Assembly (NCBI GenBank): GCA_030537135.1
Contig: JAUNOP010000005.1
Location: 1-64,000 of the forward strand
Direction: 5' to 3'
DNA length: 64,000 nt
Origin: Eubacteriales bacterium
GTDB taxonomy: Bacteria; Bacillota; Clostridia; Lachnospirales; Lachnospiraceae
Shown in pieces: positions 8,501 to 16,309 of this stretch; positions within the stretch are counted from its first letter, which is position 1, and each line of letters opens with the position of its first letter. Below the pieces are notes generated by a model. It searched no databases. It saw nothing but the letters and a program-made list of their open reading frames with translations, and was not told the DNA's origin. Position numbers and translations under genes: made by a program.

Positions 8501-8962
8501 CAGCATCTGATACGAGTGACAGATGCCTGTGAGGTGGTTGCAGATACAAAAGGAACGCTGCTCTGGACAGACCAGACTGGCAGCAGAAAACCGCTTCTCA
8601 TTCTCACCAGCGAGCAGGTAACGAAAGAATATCTGGAATATCTGGATGCAAACCATATTTCGTGGGTTGCCTGCGGTAAGGAAAAAATTGTTCTGATAAG
8701 GGCGGCAGAGATACTGGCGAAGGAGTTTGCCGTCGCAAGAATGGCTATTGTAGGCGGCGGTACGATCAATGCAGGCTTCCTCGCAGCCGGACTTCTGGAC
8801 GAGGTGAGTATTCTGCTGGCTCCCGGTATTGACGGAAGGAAAGGAATGGCGGCAGCTTTTGATGGGCTTCCGATGGAAACGGAACCGTTTCAGCTGAAAT
8901 TGGAGTATGTAGCACAATATGATGACGGAGCGCTCTGGCTTCGCTATGCAGTAAAAAACTAA
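8500..8962 (+). pseudogene. RibD C-terminal (dihydrofolate-reductase-like) domain remnant
   Basis: VTDACEVVADTKGTLLWTD, then ITSEQV-like LILTSEQVTKEYLEYLD, the cofactor motif MAIVGGGTINAGFLAAGLLDE and a closing LWLRYAV match the C-terminal two thirds of RibD_C NADPH reductases. The first 60 or so residues of that family are missing. The frame is continuous with the flavodoxin tail upstream (open from 8330), so the two genes were fused by an in-frame deletion. A short chimeric protein could still be made, but neither half is complete. Confidence 0.75.
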
Positions 8963-8977
8963 CAGGAGGATGTTCTA

Positions 8978-9415
8978 ATGAGATATTTGAATGAGACTGA
9001 TTTTCAGAAAGTAAATGTTTTTGGAAAGGGGCAGGCAAATACCGGTTATGCAAAATACTTTATCGGCGATTCTTTCCTGAATCCGCTGACTGTGCCGGGA
9101 CAGTGTCCGCTGATGCTCTCTAATGTGACCTTTGAGCCGGGATGCCGCAATAACTGGCACATCCACCATGCAAAGAAAGGCGGCGGACAGATTCTGATCT
9201 GTACTGCCGGAGAGGGTTGGTATCAGGAAGAAGGCAAGGATGCGGTCAGTCTGGAACCGGGAACCGTCATCTATATTCCGGCGGGTGTGAAGCACTGGCA
9301 TGGGGCAAAAAAAGATACATGGTTCAGCCACATTGCCTTTGAAGCGCCGGGGGAAGAAACCTCTAACGAATGGTGTGAGCCTGTTACGGATGAGGAGTAT
9401 GGTGCATTAGAATGA
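8978..9415 (+). CDS. cupin domain protein
   Basis: A 145-residue single-domain cupin. Cupin motif 1 contains the metal ligands in NNWHIHHAKKGGGQILIC, and motif 2 is PGTVIYIPAGVKHWHGA, so the metal site looks intact. Such proteins are commonly encoded with, or fused to, carboxymuconolactone-decarboxylase-like proteins, and one lies 670 bp downstream. CAGGAGG precedes the ATG by a good distance. Its stop overlaps the next ATG by 4 bases (ATGA), so translation is coupled to the lipoprotein. Confidence 0.9.
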   Translation: MRYLNETDFQKVNVFGKGQANTGYAKYFIGDSFLNPLTVPGQCPLMLSNVTFEPGCRNNWHIHHAKKGGGQILICTAGEGWYQEEGKDAVSLEPGTVIYIPAGVKHWHGAKKDTWFSHIAFEAPGEETSNEWCEPVTDEEYGALE

Positions 9416-9996
9416 GAAAAAATATCTCTTTCCGCCGCCTGATTGGAATGGTTAGTCTGCTATTGTTATTTGAAGTCATGACAGCTTGTGGAAATGTGGA
9501 AAATCCATCAATGGAAACAACGCAGTCTGCGGAAAACCAGTCTGAATCGGAAGGAAACGTCCCGGAAGAATCCGGCGTTTCCTCTGAGGCGGAGGAAAAT
9601 GTCATAGAAGATACGGAAAATACAGAAAGTATTGAGGCTGAGTTGATGAAAGTCACGATTGGAGACACAGTTTTTACCGCGACACTGGCGGATAATTCTT
9701 CCGCGCAGGCATTGGCAGAACTTTTAAGAGAAGGCCCGCTCACCATTGACATGCACGACTATGCCAACATGGAAAAGGTCGGGCCAATCGGGCAGTCTCT
9801 GCCGGAAAACAACGAGCAGATTACCACCGGGCCGGGAGACATTATTCTCTATCTGGGAGATTCACTGGTCATTTATTACGATACAAATTCATGGGATTTT
9901 ACCAGAATCGGAAAGATAAATGATGTGACGCAGGAAGAACTGCTGGCGGCAATGGGCAGTGGAAATGTGTCCGTCACATTTGAATTGGAGGAATAG
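9412..9996 (+). CDS. lipoprotein with cyclophilin-like domain (second copy)
   Basis: A 194-residue lipoprotein. The N-terminal signal has a basic start RKNISFRRLIG, a hydrophobic core and a lipobox ending TAC near residue 25. A Glu/Ser-rich linker follows, then a cyclophilin-like domain beginning MKVTIGDTVFTATLADNSSA and containing PGDIILYLGDSLVIYYD. Domain order matches the protein at 5230-5781, but sequence identity is modest, so this is not a recent duplication. Translation is coupled to the cupin gene through ATGA. Confidence 0.85.
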   Translation: MRKNISFRRLIGMVSLLLLFEVMTACGNVENPSMETTQSAENQSESEGNVPEESGVSSEAEENVIEDTENTESIEAELMKVTIGDTVFTATLADNSSAQALAELLREGPLTIDMHDYANMEKVGPIGQSLPENNEQITTGPGDIILYLGDSLVIYYDTNSWDFTRIGKINDVTQEELLAAMGSGNVSVTFELEE

Positions 9997-10000
9997 AAAG

Positions 10001-10087
10001 ATGATTTTGAGTGAAAGTTTTACTTTATCAAATGGAGTGCAGATTCCCAAATTGGGGCTGGGTACGCGGGAAATAAAGGAGGCATGA
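10001..10087 (+). pseudogene. aldo/keto reductase, N-terminal remnant
   Basis: LSNGVQIPKLGLGTREIKEA is the first strand and loop of an aldo/keto reductase. The reading frame stops after 28 codons at 10085, inside the ribosome site and start of the next gene. Everything beyond the first strand has been deleted. Confidence 0.7.
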
Positions 10088-10089
10088 AG

Positions 10090-10776
10090 ATGGATTTACA
10101 TAAAACAGATCCGGAATTTATGGAACGGTTTGAGCATTTTGCATTGGAAGAAGTCGTAAAGGAAGAAGGACAGCAGCTGCCAGAGGAAACGAGGTATATG
10201 GCAATCCTTGCCACATTGATCGGCTGCCAGGGAACGGAGGCATATCAGGAAGTATTGCCGAAGGCGCTGGAGGCGGGACTTACCCCGGTTATGGTGAAGG
10301 AAATCGTGTATCAGGCGGTGGACTATCTGGGCATGGGACGCATTCGTCCTTTCCTGACGGTAACAAACGAAGTTATGAAGGACGGGGGGATTCCCCTGCC
10401 CTTGGCCGGTCAGGCAACGACAACATTTGATGATCGGCTGGAAAAGGGGATTCAGGCTCAGGCGGAAATTTTTGGGGATCATATGAAGGAGGCATGGAAG
10501 AAGGGACACATCAACCGCTGGCTGGCTGCAAACTGCTTCGGTGATTACTATACGAGAAAAGGGCTTGATCTGAAACAGCGGGAAATGATTACCTTTTGCT
10601 TTCTGGCGGCACAGGGCGGATGCGAACCGCAGCTTACCGCTCATGCCAGGGGCAACATGAATCTTGGAAATGACAAAGCTTTTCTGATTCGTGTTGTTTC
10701 TCAGTGCCTTCCGTACATCGGTTATCCAAGGAGCTTAAATGCAATTCGATGTATTGAGCAGGCTGCAGAAAAGTAG
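10090..10776 (+). CDS. carboxymuconolactone decarboxylase family protein
   Basis: A protein of 228 residues with two successive CMD-like helical domains, the first near residues 30-105 (RYMAILATLIGCQGTEAYQ, EIVYQAVDYLGMGR) and the second near 145-220 (REMITFCFLAAQGGCEPQL, LIRVVSQCLPYIGYPR). Only one cysteine is seen in each, so a CxxC AhpD-type peroxidase site is not evident. AAAGGAGG ends at 10082. This favours the ATG at 10090 (7-nt spacing) over that at 10084. With the nearby cupin and aldo/keto reductases it suggests a small redox or decarboxylation module. Confidence 0.85.
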   Translation: MDLHKTDPEFMERFEHFALEEVVKEEGQQLPEETRYMAILATLIGCQGTEAYQEVLPKALEAGLTPVMVKEIVYQAVDYLGMGRIRPFLTVTNEVMKDGGIPLPLAGQATTTFDDRLEKGIQAQAEIFGDHMKEAWKKGHINRWLAANCFGDYYTRKGLDLKQREMITFCFLAAQGGCEPQLTAHARGNMNLGNDKAFLIRVVSQCLPYIGYPRSLNAIRCIEQAAEK

Positions 10777-10792
10777 GAAGGAGACAGTCGGA

Positions 10793-11097
10793 ATGAAAAA
10801 ATGGACGGCAATTCTGATTGTATTTGCGCTTATGATAAGTACCCTCGCAGGCTGTTCCCAAGCTGGAAGAGCTTTGGAAAATGGAAGTACAGAATCCACA
10901 TCACAGGAGGAAACATCTAAACCTGCTGATCCGGTGGCGCTAGACCAGGCTTGTATTGACCTGATTTATGAACAGGCAGCCGGAGATGGTGCTTCTCTTG
11001 TGGAACGGATTGAATCCCGCAATGGGCTTCATACTCTGGAACATGCAGAAGAAATAGGCCTTGGAGGATGTATGAGCTGGTGAGTATTGACGAATAG
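10793..11097 (+). pseudogene. lipoprotein signal fused to DUF362 C-terminal remnant
   Basis: The start is a good lipoprotein signal (basic MKKWT, hydrophobic stretch, lipobox LAGC near residue 20). After a Ser/Thr linker the sequence switches to DPVALDQACIDLIYEQA and LVERIESRNGLHTLEHAEEIG, which is the C-terminal end of DUF362 iron-sulfur proteins. The frame then shifts in LGG and stops at 11081, while the next frame reads YELVSIDE before a TAG at 11095, the usual DUF362 ending. It is therefore a deletion chimera with a terminal frameshift. AGGAAGGAG precedes the ATG. Confidence 0.7.
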
Positions 11098-11110
11098 CGA
11101 GAGGTGATAT

Positions 11111-12013
11111 GTGCTGGAGATATTAGAACGGGAATTTATTTACTTGTGGTACTATTTTGAGATTCAGTTTCGACAGATTTTTGGGTACTGGGTTTTGGGT
11201 ATTGTATTAGGCTCCTGTATTTCGGTTTTTCTGAAAGACAAGATTCACGGTCTTTTCCGTTCTATGAGCGAAAGCAGGATGGGGCTTGTGGGAATTGTAC
11301 CGGCGAGCCTTCTTGGAATTGCCTCTCCGCTTTGTATGTACGGTACGATTCCGCTGGCGGCTTGTTTTTCAAAAAGCGGGATGCGGGAGGAATGGCTGGC
11401 TTCATTTATGATGTGTTCTATTCTGCTGAATCCGCAGCTTATTATTTACAGTACGGCATTAGGAACGACAGCATTGGCCGTCCGTATCGTGTCCTGCTTT
11501 GTTTGCGGGATTGCGGCAGGGTTGCTGATCCGGTTCCTTTGCAGAGGAAAACCGTTTTTCAATTTTGCAGGCTTTGAGGAGCCGCATAATCACGATACCG
11601 ACCCAAATCTATTCCTGCGTCTGATGAAGAATATCGGGCGGAATATCCGGGCAACAGGTCTTTATTTCCTGTTCGGAGTGTTCTTATCAGCGTTGTTCCA
11701 GCGTTATGTGCCGGAGGACCTGATGACGGCTTTCTTCGGTGGCAACGAAGCATTTGGCGTTCTGATGGCTGCGACTATAGGTGTGCCGCTGTACGCCTGC
11801 GGCGGAGGAACAATCCCGCTTTTGCAGGCATGGCTGCTGGATGGAATGAGCATGGGAAGTGCGGCAGCGTTTATGATTACCGGGCCGTCCACGAAAATTA
11901 CAAATTTAGGAGCATTAAAAATTGTTCTGGGAGTTAAGCATTTTATATACTATTTACTTTTTGTAATTGCGTTTTCTTTTATAACCGGGATTATTATAAA
12001 TATCGTCATTTAA
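11111..12013 (+). CDS. permease, UPF0718 / YraQ family
   Basis: A 300-residue inner-membrane protein with about eight hydrophobic segments in two related halves. Each half has the family motif: SLLGIASPLCMYGTIPLAA with LLNPQLIIYS, and GVPLYACGGGTIPLLQA with MITGPSTKITNLGALK. The substrate is unknown. Related permeases are found with arsenic and thiol genes. The start is GTG at 11111 after GAGGTGAT. The preceding ATG at 11109 is in another frame. The gene ends a run of plus-strand genes and is followed by a clear terminator. Confidence 0.85.
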   Translation: MLEILEREFIYLWYYFEIQFRQIFGYWVLGIVLGSCISVFLKDKIHGLFRSMSESRMGLVGIVPASLLGIASPLCMYGTIPLAACFSKSGMREEWLASFMMCSILLNPQLIIYSTALGTTALAVRIVSCFVCGIAAGLLIRFLCRGKPFFNFAGFEEPHNHDTDPNLFLRLMKNIGRNIRATGLYFLFGVFLSALFQRYVPEDLMTAFFGGNEAFGVLMAATIGVPLYACGGGTIPLLQAWLLDGMSMGSAAAFMITGPSTKITNLGALKIVLGVKHFIYYLLFVIAFSFITGIIINIVI

Positions 12014-12046
12014 TACTTTGGATTAAGGCAAGCGTATCTTGCCCCG

Positions 12047-12080
12047 AAGGTCAATCTGCCTTGTGTAGATTGGCCTTTTT
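12047..12080 (+). terminator. rho-independent terminator
   Basis: AAGGTCAATCT (12047-12057) pairs with AGATTGGCCTT (12067-12077, one G-U pair), followed by TTTTT. It ends transcription of the permease gene. Confidence 0.85.
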
Positions 12081-12159
12081 AGTTTCCTGTGTAGAAAATA
12101 CTCAGAAAAAGGAAACAAATTTTTTGGATTTTTTCTGTTTCCCTTTCCGGTTTGCCTAA

Positions 12160-12524
12160 TCGACTTTGATGAAGGATATGTATATTACTTTACAGACGGG
12201 AACGGCGATTCAATCTGTGACCGGCTCAAGATTGACTTCGGTACGTTAAATGACAATTCGGACGGACAGGTTTGGATTCGAGTCTGTAGGGAAAATGAGA
12301 AAATTATTTTATTTATGGATAACTCGGTGCAGGATGCTTCGGGGATTGATACGGGGCGGATTTTTGAACGCTTTTATACAGGCGACCATTCAAGGCATAA
12401 CAAAAGCACCGGTCTGGGGCTTGCCATAGTGAAAATCCTGGTGGAGAAGATGGGCGGAAAGGTATCTGCCGGCATATGTGATGGGGTGCTGTCTATAAAG
12501 GTGGAATTTACAAACAGGTCATAA
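12160..12524 (+). pseudogene. sensor histidine kinase C-terminal remnant on an unknown fragment
   Basis: From about 12261 the frame reads GQVWIRVCRENEKIILFMDN and then FERFYTGDHSRHNKSTGLGLAI, the N and G boxes of a histidine kinase ATPase domain, ending at the TAA at 12522. The dimerisation domain and sensor are absent. The same frame is open further upstream (from about 12160) and encodes DEGYVYYFTDGNGDSICDRL, which belongs to some other protein I do not recognise. The join at about 12260 is another deletion junction. Confidence 0.7.
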
Positions 12525-12556
12525 AGTGGGAAAAGTAGTGGTTATGACTTTTTTGA

Positions 12557-12726
12557 TTCAGAAGGGCTGCAAGCCCCTTCTGAGAAGCTGCGACAGCAGC
12601 TATACCCATGGGCATCCCGTAATACATGTTCCTTTGGAGCGGACGCTGTGCGACAAGGTATATGGTTATGAGCAAGTAGCGAAGCGGACATCGTACCCTG
12701 TGGGTATTGCAAATTTCCGCTTGACG
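12557..12726. repeat. dispersed hairpin repeat family R1, copy A
   Basis: Begins with a hairpin TCAGAAGGGCT / AGCCCCTTCTGA, then GAAGCTGCGACAGCAGC, a central block with CCCATGGG, and ends in a stem GCGGAC...GTCCGC-like with an inner TACCC/GGGTA hairpin. It matches copies B (14986-15076) and C (25968-26100) in the same orientation. No terminal duplication or transposase is seen. Confidence 0.85.
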
Positions 12727-12773
12727 AAGAAAAAAAGGTTCTGAAAATCGGACACAGAAAGTTCACAAAAAGA

Positions 12774-12800
12774 TTAGCACTCACGCTTGACAAGTGCTAA
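12774..12800. promoter_or_regulatory. CIRCE element (HrcA operator)
   Basis: TTAGCACTC, nine bases, AAGTGCTAA: the CIRCE consensus with one mismatch (first base of the right arm). HrcA binds this site and releases it on heat shock. It overlaps the promoter of hsp20. Confidence 0.95.
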
Positions 12801-12815
12801 CAGATATGTTATAAC
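12787..12815 (+). promoter_or_regulatory. hsp20 promoter
   Basis: TTGACA (12787-12792), a 17-bp spacer and TATAAC (12810-12815). The -35 box lies inside the CIRCE operator, so HrcA binding would block RNA polymerase directly. The leader to the ATG at 12931 is about 110 nt. Confidence 0.85.
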
Positions 12816-12930
12816 ACATATAGAACAAAGGAAGAGGAAAGAAAGAAGCCAGACAGTGGCTTTGGATCCTTCCCGATCATCCCCAGTTCCAATTAACAAA
12901 TTGTGTAAATAGGAAAAGGAGCGATGACTT

Positions 12931-13407
12931 ATGATGACACCAAGCATTTTTGGAGAAAATTTATTTGAGGATTTATTTGATGACTTTTTCGATTTTCCGT
13001 CATTTGACGATAAAGCAATGCAGAAAGCACAGAAAAAACTGTATGGACGCCACGCGGCGAATATGATGAAAACCGATGTGCAGGAGCATGACGATCACTA
13101 TGAGGTGGACGTTGAACTTCCGGGATTTAAGAAAGACGAGCTGTCCCTGGAGCTGAAAGATGGTTATCTGGTGATCAGCGCGGCGAAAGGTCTTGACAAA
13201 GATGAACAGGAAAAGAAAACCGGAAAGTTCGTCCGCAGGGAGCGTTATGCCGGCAGCATGAGCAGATCTTTCTATGTGGGAGAGGATCTGAAGCAGGAAG
13301 ACATCCATGCAAAATATGAAAACGGTGTATTGAAGCTGAATATTCCGAAGGCTGAGGAGAAGAAGCCGGAGGCAGAGGCGAGCAGATACATTGCCATCGA
13401 GGGATAA
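12931..13407 (+). CDS. hsp20: small heat shock protein Hsp20
   Basis: A 158-residue small heat shock chaperone that holds unfolding proteins in the cytoplasm. Residues 45-145 form the alpha-crystallin domain: MKTDVQEHDDHYEVDVELPG, then SLELKDGYLVISAA, FVRRERYAGSMSRSF and the conserved ENGVLKLNIPK (A-x-x-x-n-GvL-x-l motif). The short Phe/Asp-rich N-terminus (FDDFFDFPSFDD) is typical of clostridial Hsp20. AAAGGAGCG precedes the ATG. The gene is monocistronic: it has its own CIRCE-controlled promoter and its own terminator. Confidence 0.95.
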   Translation: MMTPSIFGENLFEDLFDDFFDFPSFDDKAMQKAQKKLYGRHAANMMKTDVQEHDDHYEVDVELPGFKKDELSLELKDGYLVISAAKGLDKDEQEKKTGKFVRRERYAGSMSRSFYVGEDLKQEDIHAKYENGVLKLNIPKAEEKKPEAEASRYIAIEG

Positions 13408-13445
13408 TGGCCCCCTCTTTACATAGATAAAGAAATCTAAGATAC

Positions 13446-13492
13446 AGCCCGGAGCATTTGGCAGGAAAGGTTCTGTCAGGCTCCGGGCTTTT
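13446..13492 (+). terminator. rho-independent terminator after hsp20
   Basis: AGCCCGGAGC (13446-13455) pairs with GCTCCGGGCT (13480-13489), followed by TTT. Confidence 0.85.
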
Positions 13493-13627
13493 GATTCCAC
13501 TACATCTGTTTCCTCTTTTTTGACTTAATCATCACAAATACTATACTAACAACTATTGTGTATTCCATCAACGAAATAACCGATGAGTGAACCTCACATG
13601 ACTAAAGTCACATGCTTCTCAGCCGCT

Positions 13628-13770
13628 TTAAGCAGCAAGACCCGATACCGCCAGGATCAGGGCGATGGTTCCGAACTCAAAGAACGGAACGCACCATGCA
13701 TCGCCCCACCGTGCGGTGATCATCTGCTGGTATAAAAACCGGTGAAGCGGCAGTCCCGCCGCCAGCAAGT
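13628..13770 (-). pseudogene. possible membrane-protein fragment
   Basis: On the minus strand an open frame ends at 13628 with FFEFGTIALILAVSGLAA, which reads like the last membrane helix of a real protein, preceded by YQQMITARWGDAWCVP. No start is visible and the family is not recognised. The rest of 13493-13792 holds only an imperfect palindrome near 13597-13614 (CATGACTAAAGTCACATG), of unknown meaning. Confidence 0.35.
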
Positions 13771-13792
13771 GAAAAATGGAGGATTTAATATA

Positions 13793-14040
13793 ATGACAAC
13801 GGTATCTGAAGAACAAAACATACCAAAAGCGATTTTGCGTATGGGGCTGCCTGCAATGTTAGGGCAGCTAACGACATTGATTTACAATATTGCAGATACT
13901 TTTTTTGTTTCTCTGACAAAAGAACCTGCAACGATTGCAGCGGTTACACTATGCACACCAATTCTCTTGATTATTATGTCGATTGCTTCGATTTTTGGTA
14001 TGGGCGGAAATAGTGTGATTGCAAGACTGTTAGGCGAGTG
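13793..14040 (+). pseudogene. MATE family efflux transporter, N-terminal remnant
   Basis: IPKAILRMGLPAMLGQLTT, then IYNIADTFFV and SIFGMGGNSVIARLLGE are the first and second helices of a MATE multidrug/Na+ antiporter. At about 14038 the MATE sequence stops and transposase sequence in the opposite orientation begins. About 370 codons are missing. Downstream of the transposase no MATE sequence resumes. Confidence 0.8.
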
Positions 14041-14715
14041 TTTTCTCGTTTTGAGTTTTGCGTCCGGCAATACCAAAGCTGTCCTTAAAGTGATTGATGG
14101 AGCGTTCTACAGTCGTCCGAACTTTATAGGTATTGTCCCATTCGACTGTGCCACGCAGGGTGCCGGGATATGTCCGCAGGCCTTTTTCAGGATAGATATA
14201 AACCATCCTTCCGCAGGAAGATGATGTGCAGGGGTGTTCACAATGACAGACACGGCGGTATTTTCCAGTGGAAGGGTCGGGTCATTGGGGCAGCAGGGAA
14301 TGCCGTCCTGATTCACAGAATAATCTTTGTTTTCCAGGCCAGCCCGGGAATTCAGCGGAATATAAGCTTTTTGGAAATGTCTCCCGTTTCCATCTGCATC
14401 GGTGCCAAAGGTGCTGCCAGAGAGGAGTTCCTTATAAAGCTTAGCGGAGTCAAAGGCAGCATCTCCTAAAAAAGTATGGGGATTAAGAAGTGGATGGGCA
14501 GCAAAAAGGTCTTGCAAAGTAGGGATGAGCAGCCTTGCATCATGGACAGATTTATCCTCATCCGGGGAATCTGATTTTTTATTTACAATAATTTCCGGAT
14601 GTTTATCAAAAAATTCTTTGTTGTAGAAGCTGATTGAGCGGACAATGCCCAGGCCATTTGTGGCAATGCCGAATTGTTATTGGTCATCTCAATTTTACCA
14701 CAAACCTGTGAGGAG
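14038..14715 (-). pseudogene. IS1182-like transposase remnant
   Basis: Read on the minus strand the pieces are KIEMTNNNSA, then SISFYNKEFFDKHPEIIVNK, TFLGDAAFDSAKLYKELL (second catalytic Asp region), GIPCCPNDPTLP, and, in another frame, TVERSINHFKDSFGIAGRKT, which is the conserved C-terminal region with the catalytic Glu. This order fits IS1182/IS4-group DDE transposases. At least two frameshifts (near 14670 and near 14110) and loss of the N-terminal third make it inactive. It interrupts the MATE gene. Confidence 0.75.
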
Positions 14716-14741
14716 TTGTTCTGTTTTAGAAAAGAAAAAGG

Positions 14742-14965
14742 CCTGATTTTATGCAGGCTGCGGCGTTTCGCAAACGCCTGTTTGACAATGTGAAAGAGGT
14801 TTTGTATGACCGTGTAAATATAAAGGATATCTGCCCGATGACCGACCAGGATTATACAGTTCGCGGCTGTACGGCATTGATGGAGGCCATCGGAGGAGCC
14901 ATCCATCATATTGGAAATATTCACAAGTATGCTCGCTCGGAAGATGTCCCGGTTCGCAGAGAAAT
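14742..14965 (+). pseudogene. vWA-domain protein fragment
   Basis: RLFDNVKEVLYDRVNIKDI, DYTVRGCTALMEAIGGAIHH and IGNIHKYARSEDVP match the middle of a bacterial von Willebrand factor A domain (metal-site loop with T-A-L-x-E/D-A). Neither the N-terminal DxSxS nor the C-terminal half is present. It runs straight into repeat copy B. Confidence 0.65.
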
Positions 14966-14985
14966 AAGCGGGAGACTTGCTTGTC

Positions 14986-15076
14986 TCAGAAGGGGTGTAA
15001 GCCCCTTCTGAGAAGCTGCGACAGCAGTTATACGGTTATGAGCAAGCAGCGAAGCGGATTGCAAATATCTGCGTGA
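14986..15076. repeat. dispersed hairpin repeat family R1, copy B (internally deleted)
   Basis: Starts with a perfect hairpin TCAGAAGGGG / CCCCTTCTGA, continues GAGAAGCTGCGACAGCAG and GGTTATGAGCAAGCAGCGAA as in the other copies, but lacks the CCCATGGG block and the TACCCTGTGGGTA hairpin. The first loss lies between two TATAC direct repeats, which suggests a slippage deletion. Confidence 0.8.
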
Positions 15077-15125
15077 TAGTTTCCTGTCAGTTGACTTTTG
15101 CATCAAAAGGTTTCATGACGCTCTC

Positions 15126-15155
15126 TTGAGGTTTGCTATGTATTTAGAGTATGAT
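15126..15155 (+). promoter_or_regulatory. probable promoter of the XRE operon
   Basis: TTGAGG (15126-15131), 18-bp spacer, TATGAT (15150-15155), 24 bp before the start codon region of the XRE gene. Confidence 0.5.
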
Positions 15156-15178
15156 AGACACAGAGAGGAGGCAATGCC

Positions 15179-16309
15179 ATGAATAAATTAAGGATTGCAG
15201 AAAATATTATCCGTCTGCGTCATGACAGAAAGATTACGCAGGAGGAGCTGGCAGATTTTATTGGCGTCACAAAGGCCTCGGTTTCCAAATGGGAGAGCGG
15301 CAGAACCATGCCGGATGTATTACTTTTGCCTCAGCTGGCCGCATTCTTTGATGTGACGCTGGATGATTTGTTTGGCTATGAGGCGCAGCTTTCACAGGAG
15401 CAGATTCGCAGGCTCTATGAGGATTTGTGCGAAGGGTTTGTAAGGCTCCCATTTGAGGAAGCGCTGGAGGAAGCAAGGTCTTATGCACATTGCTATTATT
15501 CCTGCTACCCATTTCTCCTGCAGCTTGGCGTTCTGTATCTGAATCATGCTATGCTGGCACAAACCCAGGAGGAACAGAAGAGGATTTTGCAGGAAGCGGA
15601 TTCCTTTTGCACGCATATTTTAGACCGATGCACAGACGCCAGCATTTGCGAGGATGCAGCATCCCTGAAGGCCACGCTCTATCTTCAGCTTGGGAGAGTA
15701 AAAGATGCCGCAGATTTGCTGGAGGGCTTGGCTGACCCTGGAAGACTTTCCGAACAGAATGATTTGCTGCTGATTCATGCCTACTATCAGGGAGGGGAAA
15801 TCGAGAGGGCAAAAAGCTATACGCAGATTCGGATTTACATGCATCTTCTGAGCATGCTCAGCGCGCAGGCCTTGCTTTTATCTTTGTATGAAAGTGAGTT
15901 GGAGCGATGCGAAGAAATCATACGCCGAATCAAGGGCATTATGGAATTATATCATCTCGAAAAATTACACCCAAACCTGGCTGCGCAGCTTTATTATCAG
16001 ACAGCGATTGTGTATGGAAGAAATGGGAAGAAAGAGGAAGCTGTGGCAGAGCTTACAGGCTTTGAGAGATGCGTATGTTTTCTTCTGAGGGATAAGCAGA
16101 TATTGCTTCATGGGGACGCCTATTTTGACCGGCTGGACGAGTGGATAGAGCGCCTGCCCCTTGGGGACGCGCCGCCCAGAAAACGTCAATTTGCCAGACA
16201 GAGCGCACTGCAGGCATTGTCTCATCCTGCCTTTGCTGATTTACAGGAAGCAGAGGAGTTTCAACGAATTTACCGTCATATTTCACAGGGAGGAAAAGAA
16301 AATGCCTGA
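15179..16309 (+). CDS. XRE family regulator with TPR-like domain
   Basis: A 376-residue regulator. Residues 5-62 are a Cro/CI-type helix-turn-helix (IRLRHDRKITQEELADFIGV, TKASVSKWESGRTMPDVLLL). The remaining 300 residues are helical and look like tetratricopeptide-type repeats (for example LQEADSFCTHILDRCTD and LYLQLGRVKDAADLLEGLA), as in Rgg/PlcR-like peptide-sensing regulators, though no specific peptide gene is seen. AGAGGAGG precedes the ATG. It overlaps the next gene by 8 bases and heads an operon with an ABC exporter, which it probably controls. Confidence 0.88.
   Translation: MNKLRIAENIIRLRHDRKITQEELADFIGVTKASVSKWESGRTMPDVLLLPQLAAFFDVTLDDLFGYEAQLSQEQIRRLYEDLCEGFVRLPFEEALEEARSYAHCYYSCYPFLLQLGVLYLNHAMLAQTQEEQKRILQEADSFCTHILDRCTDASICEDAASLKATLYLQLGRVKDAADLLEGLADPGRLSEQNDLLLIHAYYQGGEIERAKSYTQIRIYMHLLSMLSAQALLLSLYESELERCEEIIRRIKGIMELYHLEKLHPNLAAQLYYQTAIVYGRNGKKEEAVAELTGFERCVCFLLRDKQILLHGDAYFDRLDEWIERLPLGDAPPRKRQFARQSALQALSHPAFADLQEAEEFQRIYRHISQGGKENA

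Noticed and set aside
13590..13620. Palindrome CATGACTAAAGTCACATG as an IS200/IS605 end
   Set aside because: The hairpin is suggestive, but no tnpA/tnpB sequence, second end or target site is visible nearby.
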